Assembly (NCBI GenBank): GCA_937146645.1
Contig: CAKZRQ010000017.1
Span: 1 to 64,000 of the forward strand
Length of the DNA: 64,000 bases
Source of the DNA: an uncultured Cyclobacteriaceae bacterium
GTDB lineage: Bacteria > Bacteroidota > Bacteroidia > Cytophagales > Cyclobacteriaceae
Direction: 5' to 3'
Positions 44,396 to 52,830 of this stretch are shown one piece after another. Position 1 is the stretch's first letter, and each line of letters opens with the position of its first letter. A program made the position numbers and the translations under genes. The notes beneath the pieces were generated by a model. The model had not been told where the DNA came from. It saw nothing but the letters and a program-made list of their open reading frames with translations, and made no database searches.

Positions 44396-47332
44396 ATGTC
44401 AGACAAAGGAGTAAATAGTACCTTCAAAAAGATAATTTATGAATCATCCGAAATGGTCTTTTTGGCGGATGATACCTATCCCTACACGATATTTTATGGG
44501 AACGACCTTTTTGAAAGTGCCATAGGCGAGAAGCTGGAGCAAAGAAACCTCGTCGGATTAGGCCTGGATGTCAATTCGTATATTTTTAAGGAAGAACTTA
44601 TAATAAGCCATAAGGGTGAAGATTATTCTTTTTCACTTGAGCTCCCACATGAAAATGACTCCAATTATTTTCTCTTTTACAAAGGGAAGCAAATGGAGGA
44701 TTCCGATTCTCCGACAAAGGAAGAGGCGGTTGGGTTCATCCAAGATCACTCCCAATGCATTGGGATCGGTGAATATGAAATGTTCACTTTTGTTAATGCA
44801 GCCACCCTTGAAAAAACAAAGTATAAAGCAGAAGAGCTTGTCAATACATCTCTAAAGCCATTTATTCATTCAGAGGATTTCAAAGAATTCTCTAGGCTTT
44901 GGAAAAAATCAAAGAAAGCGCAAAAACAATTTTTCGCTGATTTCAGAGTAAAGAAGAAAAATGGCGAATACGAGCCGCTTAGCACCCGAGTATCCTTTTT
45001 TGGTGAGCGCTTTTACATTCAGACCATTGAGAAGCAGAAAGATAAATCCACGGCCAAAGAGGAGTTAATCCAAAATCAGATATTAAAGGGAAAACCTGAT
45101 CTAACAGAAGTCGGAAGGTGGTTTTATGATAGGGAGAAGAGAATTTTTGAATTAGATGAGCTTGCCTCTTCACTGTTTGGTACCCCTAAACAAATCAAAA
45201 TAAAGAAGAAGGATTCTGATCTTGAAGAACAGAAAATTTTCAAACGCTTTGAGAAGAAATTATTCAAGAGTAACGATTCAGCAAATTCCGATTTTGGGCT
45301 AAAACTTTCGACAGGCAATAAATTGAGCATCAGCTCAGCCTATCTCAATTCCCAAAAGAATCAATCAGATCTCACAGGAATTGTCTGGGAGAATGAAAAA
45401 ATCGAAAAGTCGAAGGAAGATTTGGCTTTTTTGCGAGCGGTTTTCATGGAATCTCCCGAGGCAATGGTTTTGATTCGTCCTTCGGGAGAAATCATGATGC
45501 TTAATCAAGAGGCAAGAAAGATGTTTGGTCTCTGGCAGAAAGAGGAGCCAAGGCACATTTTGGAATTAGAAGGATTAGTCCAGGATGCGGATTCGATTTA
45601 TGCCTGGATTCAAACTTTACTCGAAAGTGGAGAGGAAAGATTTACTACCCTTAAAACTGAGCAACATGATTCTTTAACCATCTCTCTGAAATCCAGACAA
45701 ATAAAAGGGATCAAGGAAGAAATTTTCGCTATCTCCATGCGAAATATTACTGAAAAGGTAAGTCTTGAAAGATCTCTTGAGGATAGTACAGAGTTCCTTA
45801 TGAATCTTACAGACCAGGTTCCTGGCGGATTGTATCAGATGGTACTTTCTAATGAAGGTCAGATCAGATTTGCCTTCCTTTCTAAGGGAATAGGGACTGT
45901 ATTAGGACTTTCCTCTACTGAAATAGAGGATATTAGGGATATTGGTTTGGCCATGGCAAATGTCCATCCGAGTGACTTGCCAAATGTAGTTATGACCTCT
46001 GTCGCCTCTGCAAAAAAATTAGAACCATGGCAATGTCAATTTAGAGTCAAGGCCGGGGAAAATTACAAGTGGGTGATGGGAGTGGCCCGACCTCAGAAGC
46101 AAGAGGATGGGGCGATGATATGGTATGGCTACCTTACTGATATCAGCGACCAAAAAGAATTTGAAGCGAAGCTTGGAGATGCCAAAAAGGCCGCTGAGAA
46201 GGCAAATCAAATTAAGTCAGACTTCCTCTCCATGATCAGTCATGAGCTAAGAACTCCACTCAATGCTATTTCTGGTTCTGTTTATTCACTTCTTCAAGAG
46301 TCGCCCTCGGACTATCAAAAGAATGCATTGAATACCATCAATTTTGCAGTGGATAATCTGATCATTATGATTAATGATTTGCTTGACTTCCAGAAAATTG
46401 AGGCGGGGAAACTACACATTGAAAAAGCTGAATTCAATCTTTCTGAATTACTCAATCAGATTGTAAAAGGATTGACCTTCCATGCAAGGGATAGTGAGAA
46501 TAAGCTGAGTCTTGATCTGGACCCTTCTTTAAATCTTTTTGTAAAAAGTGATAAAACCAGAATCTCTCAGATTCTAAATAATCTAATTACTAACGCCCTT
46601 AAGTTTACTCATAAAGGCTTGGTGAGTGTTAAGGTTGAAGAGCTTCGAAGAACGAAAGACAGTGTTCGGGTTTATTTTGAAGTGAAGGACAATGGAATTG
46701 GTATCGCTCCAGAAAATCAGGAAAGAATTTTTGGAGACTTCGATCAGGTTAAACCATCATTTAACAAAAAGTATGGAGGCACTGGTCTTGGGCTTTCTAT
46801 CACAAAGAAGCTATTGAATATAATGGGATCAGAAATTCATTTGATTTCTGCTGAAGGTGAAGGAAGTAAGTTTTTCTTTGAGCTGGAATTCGAACTGAAT
46901 TTAGTTGGGAGCACGCCATCCGTCATCAAGCCTGATTTAATAAAGCTTCCAGAAACTCTGCATCTTCTTATGGCAGAAGATAATGAGGTTAATGCCCTAG
47001 TTTTAGGTAAAATAATAAAGAAGTGGGGGTATACTTTTGATAGAGTCCTTAATGGTAAAGAATCAATAGAGGCACTTAGGAACAAGGGCGCAAAGTATGA
47101 TTGTGTTCTTATGGATATTCAGATGCCAATCATGAATGGTTTTGAGGCGACAAAGATTATTAAAAATGAATTTGAAATCCCCGTAATTGCTTTAACTGCT
47201 GCCGCCAAACTAGAAATTATGGAGCAAATCCGAGAATGTAAGTTTGATGGTTTTGTCGCCAAACCTATTGATGCTGCTGAGCTGCACGATGCGATTAAAG
47301 ACGTTGTGAGTAAATTTCAGTCAAGGGCCTGA
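44396..47332 (+). CDS. PAS-domain hybrid histidine kinase with receiver domain
   Basis: Cytoplasmic hybrid sensor kinase of 978 residues, no clear membrane helix. Several PAS-like domains fill residues 1-595 (for example around GEYEMFTFVNAATLEKTKYK and FLRAVFMESPEAMVLIRPSG), followed by HisKA with His616 in FLSMISHELRTPLNAISG, HATPase_c (NNLITNALKFTHKG, DNGIGIAPENQERIF, GTGLGLSITKKLL) and a receiver domain with phospho-acceptor Asp907 in CVLMDIQMPIMNGFEATKII and ALTAAAK. No HPt or output domain, so it needs a partner elsewhere. I start at ATG 44396; an in-frame TTG at 44378 is less likely. It ends convergent with the TPR gene, overlapping it by 16 bases. Confidence 0.93.
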   Translation: MSDKGVNSTFKKIIYESSEMVFLADDTYPYTIFYGNDLFESAIGEKLEQRNLVGLGLDVNSYIFKEELIISHKGEDYSFSLELPHENDSNYFLFYKGKQMEDSDSPTKEEAVGFIQDHSQCIGIGEYEMFTFVNAATLEKTKYKAEELVNTSLKPFIHSEDFKEFSRLWKKSKKAQKQFFADFRVKKKNGEYEPLSTRVSFFGERFYIQTIEKQKDKSTAKEELIQNQILKGKPDLTEVGRWFYDREKRIFELDELASSLFGTPKQIKIKKKDSDLEEQKIFKRFEKKLFKSNDSANSDFGLKLSTGNKLSISSAYLNSQKNQSDLTGIVWENEKIEKSKEDLAFLRAVFMESPEAMVLIRPSGEIMMLNQEARKMFGLWQKEEPRHILELEGLVQDADSIYAWIQTLLESGEERFTTLKTEQHDSLTISLKSRQIKGIKEEIFAISMRNITEKVSLERSLEDSTEFLMNLTDQVPGGLYQMVLSNEGQIRFAFLSKGIGTVLGLSSTEIEDIRDIGLAMANVHPSDLPNVVMTSVASAKKLEPWQCQFRVKAGENYKWVMGVARPQKQEDGAMIWYGYLTDISDQKEFEAKLGDAKKAAEKANQIKSDFLSMISHELRTPLNAISGSVYSLLQESPSDYQKNALNTINFAVDNLIIMINDLLDFQKIEAGKLHIEKAEFNLSELLNQIVKGLTFHARDSENKLSLDLDPSLNLFVKSDKTRISQILNNLITNALKFTHKGLVSVKVEELRRTKDSVRVYFEVKDNGIGIAPENQERIFGDFDQVKPSFNKKYGGTGLGLSITKKLLNIMGSEIHLISAEGEGSKFFFELEFELNLVGSTPSVIKPDLIKLPETLHLLMAEDNEVNALVLGKIIKKWGYTFDRVLNGKESIEALRNKGAKYDCVLMDIQMPIMNGFEATKIIKNEFEIPVIALTAAAKLEIMEQIRECKFDGFVAKPIDAAELHDAIKDVVSKFQSRA

Positions 47333-48249
47333 GCCTTTGAATAAAACTCTTGAACCAAATCCATTTCAGGATAGTCAGAATTAAGTTTTTCTAAATAGCT
47401 TAAAGCACTTTCTTTATCCCCTTTTAAGACGTAATAAATCCCTTTATTTCTCAGGGCAAAAGGGTTCCTCGGGTCCATTTTGATACTTTGATTGATTAAA
47501 TCAAGACCTCCTTCTAGATCATCAAGGTAGATTAGGTAGAGCCCTTTATTATTATAATAATAAGCCTGACCTGGACTGATTTCCAATGCTTTATCCACCT
47601 CAGTTTTTGCTTCAGTATACCTCTTCTGATCAAAAAATATCATGGAACGCAAATTATAAATGTTGGACTCTCGAGGATTTAATTCTTCTGCCTTTTCTAA
47701 ACTTTCCAATGAACCTTCATAATTCTTTAAGTAGAATTGAATAGTGGCCTGATTGACCCACAAATCTGAATTTTCAGGATCAAGCTCTTTTGATTTTTCA
47801 AAAGCAATCAACGCTTCCTGGTATTTCTTTAGCTTTTCCTGACTCAGACCTAAAAGAAAAAAGGATTTCCAATCCTCAGGTGCTTTATCGAGTAATAAGT
47901 CAGCATCAGCTCGGGCTTTATAGAACTCCCCGTTGTCCAAATAGGTTAACCCTCTTTGGAAAATGGCCTCAACATAATTTTGATCAATCTGAATAGCTCT
48001 GGAGAAATCGTAAATAGATTCGTTCAATTGATTGAGCTCCAAATGAGCGAGAGCTTTATTAAAGTAGGCATCCTTGTAAAGTGAGTCCAGCTCTAAAGCT
48101 TCCTGATAGAATTCTATTGCACCTTTTGGATCGTTTTCGGCCAACTTTTCATTTCCCTTGAGAAGAAATCGCCCTTTTTTATCCTCTACAGAATCACAAG
48201 CGACTAAACCAAAAAGAAGGCAGATTACCCATAGATTATACTTTTTCAT
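47317..48249 (-). CDS. TPR-repeat lipoprotein
   Basis: A 310-residue lipoprotein with signal MKKYNLWVICLLFGLVAC (Cys18) followed by DSVEDKKG. The rest is about eight tetratricopeptide repeats in register, for example DPKGAIEFYQEALELDSLYK, NQLNESIYDFSRAIQIDQNY and KYQEALIAFEKSKELDPENS, forming a protein-binding superhelix anchored in the membrane. It has no catalytic motif. Its start overlaps the AI-2E permease gene by 14 bases, so it is the last gene of the 52780-47317 leftward operon. Confidence 0.92.
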   Translation of the reverse strand: MKKYNLWVICLLFGLVACDSVEDKKGRFLLKGNEKLAENDPKGAIEFYQEALELDSLYKDAYFNKALAHLELNQLNESIYDFSRAIQIDQNYVEAIFQRGLTYLDNGEFYKARADADLLLDKAPEDWKSFFLLGLSQEKLKKYQEALIAFEKSKELDPENSDLWVNQATIQFYLKNYEGSLESLEKAEELNPRESNIYNLRSMIFFDQKRYTEAKTEVDKALEISPGQAYYYNNKGLYLIYLDDLEGGLDLINQSIKMDPRNPFALRNKGIYYVLKGDKESALSYLEKLNSDYPEMDLVQEFYSKAQALD

Positions 48250-49360
48250 TCTGCTCTAATTCTATTTCCTCGGGACCCCCAGGTTCTTCCTCTTCTTTTT
48301 CCATTTGCTCCTCACCAAAGAGCATAGCGAATGGAAGTGTTTCTTCATTTAGCTCAAATATTTCTCTCATGATCGCCATTCCAGGAATAATCAGGATCAT
48401 CCCTGCGACACCCCAAATTGTAGCACCTACCAGAAGTCCAAGGAATGTTACAAAGGCATTTAGATTAACATTACTGCCTACAATCTTTGGCGTCAGGATA
48501 TTGCCTTCGAGGAATTGGATAAACTGGTAGGCCAGAAATATGGCTAAAGGTGAAAATAAACTCCCCATGGTTAAGAAGGAGTAGCTTACCGGCATAAGCA
48601 TTCCCACAAAAGGGCCAACATAAGGTATGATGTTCAATATCGCAGCTATCGTACCGAAGAATACCGCGTGCTTTACGCCAATTATGGTGAAAGCAGTGAT
48701 ATTCAGAATCGCTAAAATTCCCATCACCTTGATTACCCCAATGATGTAATTTTGAATAACCTTGGTGAGCCTACTTATCCGCATTTTCACCAAGGCGGGG
48801 TCTTTCTTATGATATAACTGGACCACGACCTTGGTCAAATGATCTCGATAAAGAAGAAAAAAGAACATAAAAACAGGAATCAGTACTATTCCGGATAATG
48901 ACCCGACTGTTCTTAAGGCAAAACCAGAAACGCTGTTACTGTTTTCCGCCAGGACTGATTTCAAATAATCGGTATTTGCTTTATTTCTTAGTTCCTCATC
49001 CACACCCAGATTTGACTTGGTCCAATCATCTATGGATTGGGCATATTCAGTAACTCTTAGAGAGACATCTTTGTCAAATTCTGAAGTAAAACTGGAAACA
49101 GTGGTAATAATAAATGTGATCAGACCGGCCACAATAGCGATCATTGATAACAAGGCCACAATGCTTGAAAGAACTCTTGGAATTCTATTTTTTTCCAGCC
49201 AATTACCCATGGGGGTAAATAAAATTGCAAAGAATCCACCCATCAGGATTGGTACTAGAAGCGGTTTTCCTATGATTAGTATGTATACCAATACACAAAT
49301 CAAAAGAAGTACTGCCAGAACCTTCAGATATGGAGGGATATGAATTTGGGTTTTATCCAT
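48236..49360 (-). CDS. AI-2E family transporter (permease), second copy
   Basis: Inner-membrane protein of 374 residues with about seven hydrophobic segments, hydrophilic central segment (about 88-140) and the conserved ILNIIPYVGPFVGMLMPVSY and FLGLLVGATIWGVAGMIL regions of the AI-2E/PerM family. It ends in an acidic tail (EEQMEKEEEEPGGPEEIELE) not present in the other copy at 35435-36520. It begins 9 bp after the M3 peptidase stop and overlaps the TPR gene by 14 bases. The transported molecule is unknown. Confidence 0.9.
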   Translation of the reverse strand: MDKTQIHIPPYLKVLAVLLLICVLVYILIIGKPLLVPILMGGFFAILFTPMGNWLEKNRIPRVLSSIVALLSMIAIVAGLITFIITTVSSFTSEFDKDVSLRVTEYAQSIDDWTKSNLGVDEELRNKANTDYLKSVLAENSNSVSGFALRTVGSLSGIVLIPVFMFFFLLYRDHLTKVVVQLYHKKDPALVKMRISRLTKVIQNYIIGVIKVMGILAILNITAFTIIGVKHAVFFGTIAAILNIIPYVGPFVGMLMPVSYSFLTMGSLFSPLAIFLAYQFIQFLEGNILTPKIVGSNVNLNAFVTFLGLLVGATIWGVAGMILIIPGMAIMREIFELNEETLPFAMLFGEEQMEKEEEEPGGPEEIELEQNEKV

Positions 49361-49369
49361 GCTATCAAT

Positions 49370-51400
49370 TTAAGCCAAACCTGCTCTTTTTAATAGTGCA
49401 TCTTCTTTCGGAGCTCTTCCTCTAAATCTCTTGTAGAGGATGGAAGGATGTTCGCTACCACCTGCGGATAGAATGTTTTCCAAGAAAGATTTGGCCGTTG
49501 CTTTGTCAAATATTCCATTTTCCTGGAAAAGTTCAAAGGCGTCCGCATCAAGTACTTCTGCCCACTTATAACTGTAATAGCCCGAACTATAGCCTCCTTG
49601 GAAAATATGTGAGAAAGCAGTGCTCATCATGGTTCCTTTCACATCAGGAAGGAGGTTCGTCTTCTTCATGGATTCCTTTTCGAAGCTTTCAATCTCATCA
49701 ATGACTGAAGGGTCCTGCCCATGATAAGCCATATCCAGCAACCCAAAGCTAATCTGTCTCAAAGTTTGATAGCCTTGCTGAAAATTTGCCGAGGCCTTAA
49801 TTTTTTCAATGTATTCTTCCGGAATCTTCTCACCAGTTTCATAATGTCTGGCGAATAAATCAAGACATTCTTTTTCATAGCACCAATTCTCAAAAATTTG
49901 AGAGGGCAGCTCTACAAAATCCCAATAAACACTTGTTCCTGTAAGCGACTCATAGGTACCGTTTGCCATCATCCCATGCAAGGCATGTCCAAACTCATGG
50001 AAGAGCGTTGTAACCTCATTAAAAGTCAAAAGACTAGGTCTTGATTTGGTAGGTTTAGTGAAGTTACAGACTATAGAAATGTGGGGTCTATCAACCTTCC
50101 CATTCAATTTTCTTTGGCTCTTAAAACTGGTCATCCAAGCCCCATTTCTTTTTCCTGGGCGAGGGAAAAAGTCTGCATAGAAAACAGCTACAAATTCACC
50201 GTTTTTGCCATAGACTTCATAAGCCTTGACATCTTCCTGATAAACAGGTATTTCACTATTCTCTTTGAAGGTAATGCCGTATAGTTTTTCCGCCGTTAAG
50301 AAAACACCCTGGACTACTTTGTCTAGTTCAAAAAATGGGCGTAGAAGCTCGTCATCAAGTGCGAATTTTTCTTTTTTTAGTAATTCCGCGAAATACGCAT
50401 AATCCCACTTTTCAATTTGATCTAAACCTTGTTTTTCTGATGCAAAAGCCGCCAATTCTCTCATTTCTTCTTCAGCTCTTGGTTTTGCTTTTTCAAGGAG
50501 GCTATTCAAAAATGAGGTCACTTCAGAAGGTGTTTTTGCCATCCGTTCTTCGAGTACGAAATGGGCATGAGAATCATATCCTAACAGCTTAGCTCGATCG
50601 AATCTTAGCTTTACGATTTCCTTGATGATTTCTCTGTTATCAAGATCGTCTCCTTTGCATGATTTCGTCCCCGAGGCCATAAACAAGGTTTTTCTGAGAT
50701 CACGATTTGAGGCATAGGTCATGGCGGGAATATAACTGGGGTATTCAAGGGAAAAGGCCCAAAAGCCCTTGTGACCTTTTTCCTCAGCGAGAGCAGCTGC
50801 CGCGTCGCGAATGGACTCAGGTAATCCTTCGAGTTCGTCTTCATTTTTAACCAGATGTAAATACTTGTTGGTTTCTTCCAGTACGTTCTCTCCGAACTTT
50901 AAACTTAACTGTGCAAGTTTTTGGTCGATTTCTCGTAGGGATTGAGATTGTGATTTGCTCAGGTTAGCGCCATTTCTGACGAAAGACTTATAGCTCTTTT
51001 CTAATAAAGTGCTTTGCTCAGCGGTCAGGTTTAACTCATTTTTCTGTTCAAATACCTGCTTAACCCGGTTAAAGAGTTCTGTGTCAAGTAGAATGTTATT
51101 GGAATGTTCTGTAAGAAGCGGAGCGATTTCTCTGGCCAGGTTCTGGATTTGTTCATTAGTCTCTGCCGAATTCAGGTTAAAGAAAATCGAACTGGCTCTA
51201 GATAGCAGTTTTCCAGCTCTATCCAACGCTTCAATGGTATTTTGAAAGGTCGGAAGAGGCTCTGATTTGATTTTTTCAATTTCCTCCTGAGCCACCTTAA
51301 TACCTTGCTTGATGGCTGGGAGGAAATGCTCAGTTTTTATTTGATCAAATGGAGCGGTATCTCTTGGGGTTTGGAAGGACTCTAATAGTGGGTTAAACAT
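49370..51400 (-). CDS. M3 family zinc oligopeptidase (Dcp/OpdA-type)
   Basis: Zinc peptidase of 676 residues that degrades short peptides, predicted cytoplasmic as no signal peptide is visible. The zinc site is FHEFGHALHGM with His468, Glu469 and His472, with the third ligand region from WDFVELPSQIFENWCYEKE. Family landmarks SLEYPSYIPAMTYASNRDLR and FSHIFQGGYSSGYYSYKWAE are present, the latter shaping the substrate site. Length matches oligopeptidase A and dipeptidyl carboxypeptidase. It starts 3 bp after the DUF4071-type gene stop, so the two share an operon. Confidence 0.93.
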   Translation of the reverse strand: MFNPLLESFQTPRDTAPFDQIKTEHFLPAIKQGIKVAQEEIEKIKSEPLPTFQNTIEALDRAGKLLSRASSIFFNLNSAETNEQIQNLAREIAPLLTEHSNNILLDTELFNRVKQVFEQKNELNLTAEQSTLLEKSYKSFVRNGANLSKSQSQSLREIDQKLAQLSLKFGENVLEETNKYLHLVKNEDELEGLPESIRDAAAALAEEKGHKGFWAFSLEYPSYIPAMTYASNRDLRKTLFMASGTKSCKGDDLDNREIIKEIVKLRFDRAKLLGYDSHAHFVLEERMAKTPSEVTSFLNSLLEKAKPRAEEEMRELAAFASEKQGLDQIEKWDYAYFAELLKKEKFALDDELLRPFFELDKVVQGVFLTAEKLYGITFKENSEIPVYQEDVKAYEVYGKNGEFVAVFYADFFPRPGKRNGAWMTSFKSQRKLNGKVDRPHISIVCNFTKPTKSRPSLLTFNEVTTLFHEFGHALHGMMANGTYESLTGTSVYWDFVELPSQIFENWCYEKECLDLFARHYETGEKIPEEYIEKIKASANFQQGYQTLRQISFGLLDMAYHGQDPSVIDEIESFEKESMKKTNLLPDVKGTMMSTAFSHIFQGGYSSGYYSYKWAEVLDADAFELFQENGIFDKATAKSFLENILSAGGSEHPSILYKRFRGRAPKEDALLKRAGLA

Positions 51401-51403
51401 GGT

Positions 51404-52780
51404 TTAGTTTCCATTTGGAAGAGTCCAGACCGGATTCATAAGTTGGCCGGACCCCTTCAGTCTTGTTTTTAGTTTTTCTAATTGTGATTCAAAGCTTTCC
51501 CACATCCACTTTGGGTGAGTAAGAAGTTTTGCCTTGTTTATGGCTTCTTGGTAAGCATCAAAATTGCCAAGCCCAAAGTTAGCTTCGGCTCGATTAACGG
51601 CAATCCAAAATTTTTGTTTGTGGTAGTAATCTTCTAGATATTTTGCCTCATCAGAACTAGAATCCCAGGAGTTATCTTGCGAAAGTTTTTCTTGAACTTC
51701 TTTTTCATCACGATCGCATAGGTAGAGAACTCTTTCCCAGGTTCTTTGTGCAGTAACCAGATCGGCTATTCTTTGTTCTTTTGTATCGCATAGCTCAGAC
51801 GATGCTCTGTAAACACAGCAGATTGCAAGGTTTATGCCGTGGTATCTATTATTCAGCAAGTAATAGCTCCGCTGAAAATATAACATGGCATCCTCCAGAT
51901 GAGAAGAACCCTCACCTGCTTCATAAAGCTTCTTTTTTATGGTACCAGCAGTACCCACAGTTTCCGGATCATTTGAGTGGGCAAGGTTAATGTCATCTAA
52001 ATATTTCAGCGCTAGATACAGTGATTCCTGAAGAGTTGGTTCTGCAGCCTTATAAGTACAAAAAGCCAGTCTGTGAACCAGGTAGATGTCCTTCTGTTTT
52101 TTGTCTTTTTCAGACAAAGCTAAAGCTGATTTGAATAAATCTCTTGCTTGACTGAATTCGTGATTCGATATGGCTTTCTCCCCAGTTTCTACCATAAATG
52201 ACAATGCCTGGCCCATGGCAGCAGCATCTTCTTTAGAATCACTTGCTGGAACTGGACTTGCTTGAGAAATGCTATCGGCGAGCTTGGGTGGAATTAGTGA
52301 GTGTAAGTAAGTATATACTGGGCTGTCTGACTCTTTTTTTGAAAGGACCTCATCTATTTGTTTGCCTAGTGCATCCCTAAACCTACCTACTTCTTCATAT
52401 CCAATAGCATCTCCGAGATGCGTGTAGCTTGAGATGAGAATATGATTGAGATCAAATGGGTAAACCAATTTGTCTTCAGAAATGACTATTGTGGTATAAG
52501 GCCTGAGGGCATGTCTTACTCCGAGCTCATAAAGGGCATTTGGGTTTGCCGTGGATAAATCAGCTATAACAAGATCTGCATGAAGCAGCTCCTGGTACAT
52601 CTTCACATCAATGGAACCAGAATGTAGTATTTCATCAGCTCTGACACACTCAATTCCTCTTGACTCGACGACTGGTTTGATTAATACCCGATAAGATTTA
52701 TCGAGGTTCAGTTTTCTTCCATTCACGTAATCGGTTTTAGTTCCAAAACCCATTACTACAAAGCACCTCTTTGTTGACAC
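51404..52780 (-). CDS. Nucleotide-binding-like N-terminal domain plus TPR region (DUF4071/TRAFs-binding-type protein)
   Basis: Cytoplasmic protein of 458 residues in two parts. Residues 1-130 (RCFVVMGFGTKTDYVNGRKL; GIECVRADEILHSGSIDVKM; LHADLVIADLSTANPNALYE; LGVRHALRPYTTIVI) look like a Rossmann-like nucleotide or NAD-related fold of the TIR/nucleoside-deoxyribosyltransferase type. Residues 190-450 are TPR-like helices of the kind called DUF4071 or TRAFs-binding, related to the N-terminal half of animal ASK kinases. This architecture suggests signalling or conflict function, but no assay or partner is visible; Glu125 in NALYELGVR is a candidate catalytic acid. Start is GTG 52780. It leads an operon with the M3 peptidase, AI-2E permease and TPR lipoprotein. 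Confidence 0.75.
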   Translation of the reverse strand: MSTKRCFVVMGFGTKTDYVNGRKLNLDKSYRVLIKPVVESRGIECVRADEILHSGSIDVKMYQELLHADLVIADLSTANPNALYELGVRHALRPYTTIVISEDKLVYPFDLNHILISSYTHLGDAIGYEEVGRFRDALGKQIDEVLSKKESDSPVYTYLHSLIPPKLADSISQASPVPASDSKEDAAAMGQALSFMVETGEKAISNHEFSQARDLFKSALALSEKDKKQKDIYLVHRLAFCTYKAAEPTLQESLYLALKYLDDINLAHSNDPETVGTAGTIKKKLYEAGEGSSHLEDAMLYFQRSYYLLNNRYHGINLAICCVYRASSELCDTKEQRIADLVTAQRTWERVLYLCDRDEKEVQEKLSQDNSWDSSSDEAKYLEDYYHKQKFWIAVNRAEANFGLGNFDAYQEAINKAKLLTHPKWMWESFESQLEKLKTRLKGSGQLMNPVWTLPNGN

Positions 52781-52830
52781 GTATTGCGATTTAGCTTAAA
52801 ATCTCAATATAAGCCTTATCGAGTCAGGGA

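Noticed and set aside
35435-49360. Quorum sensing by autoinducer-2 from the two AI-2E family genes
   Set aside because: The family name alone does not show AI-2 transport, and no luxS or lsr-like genes are in the window.
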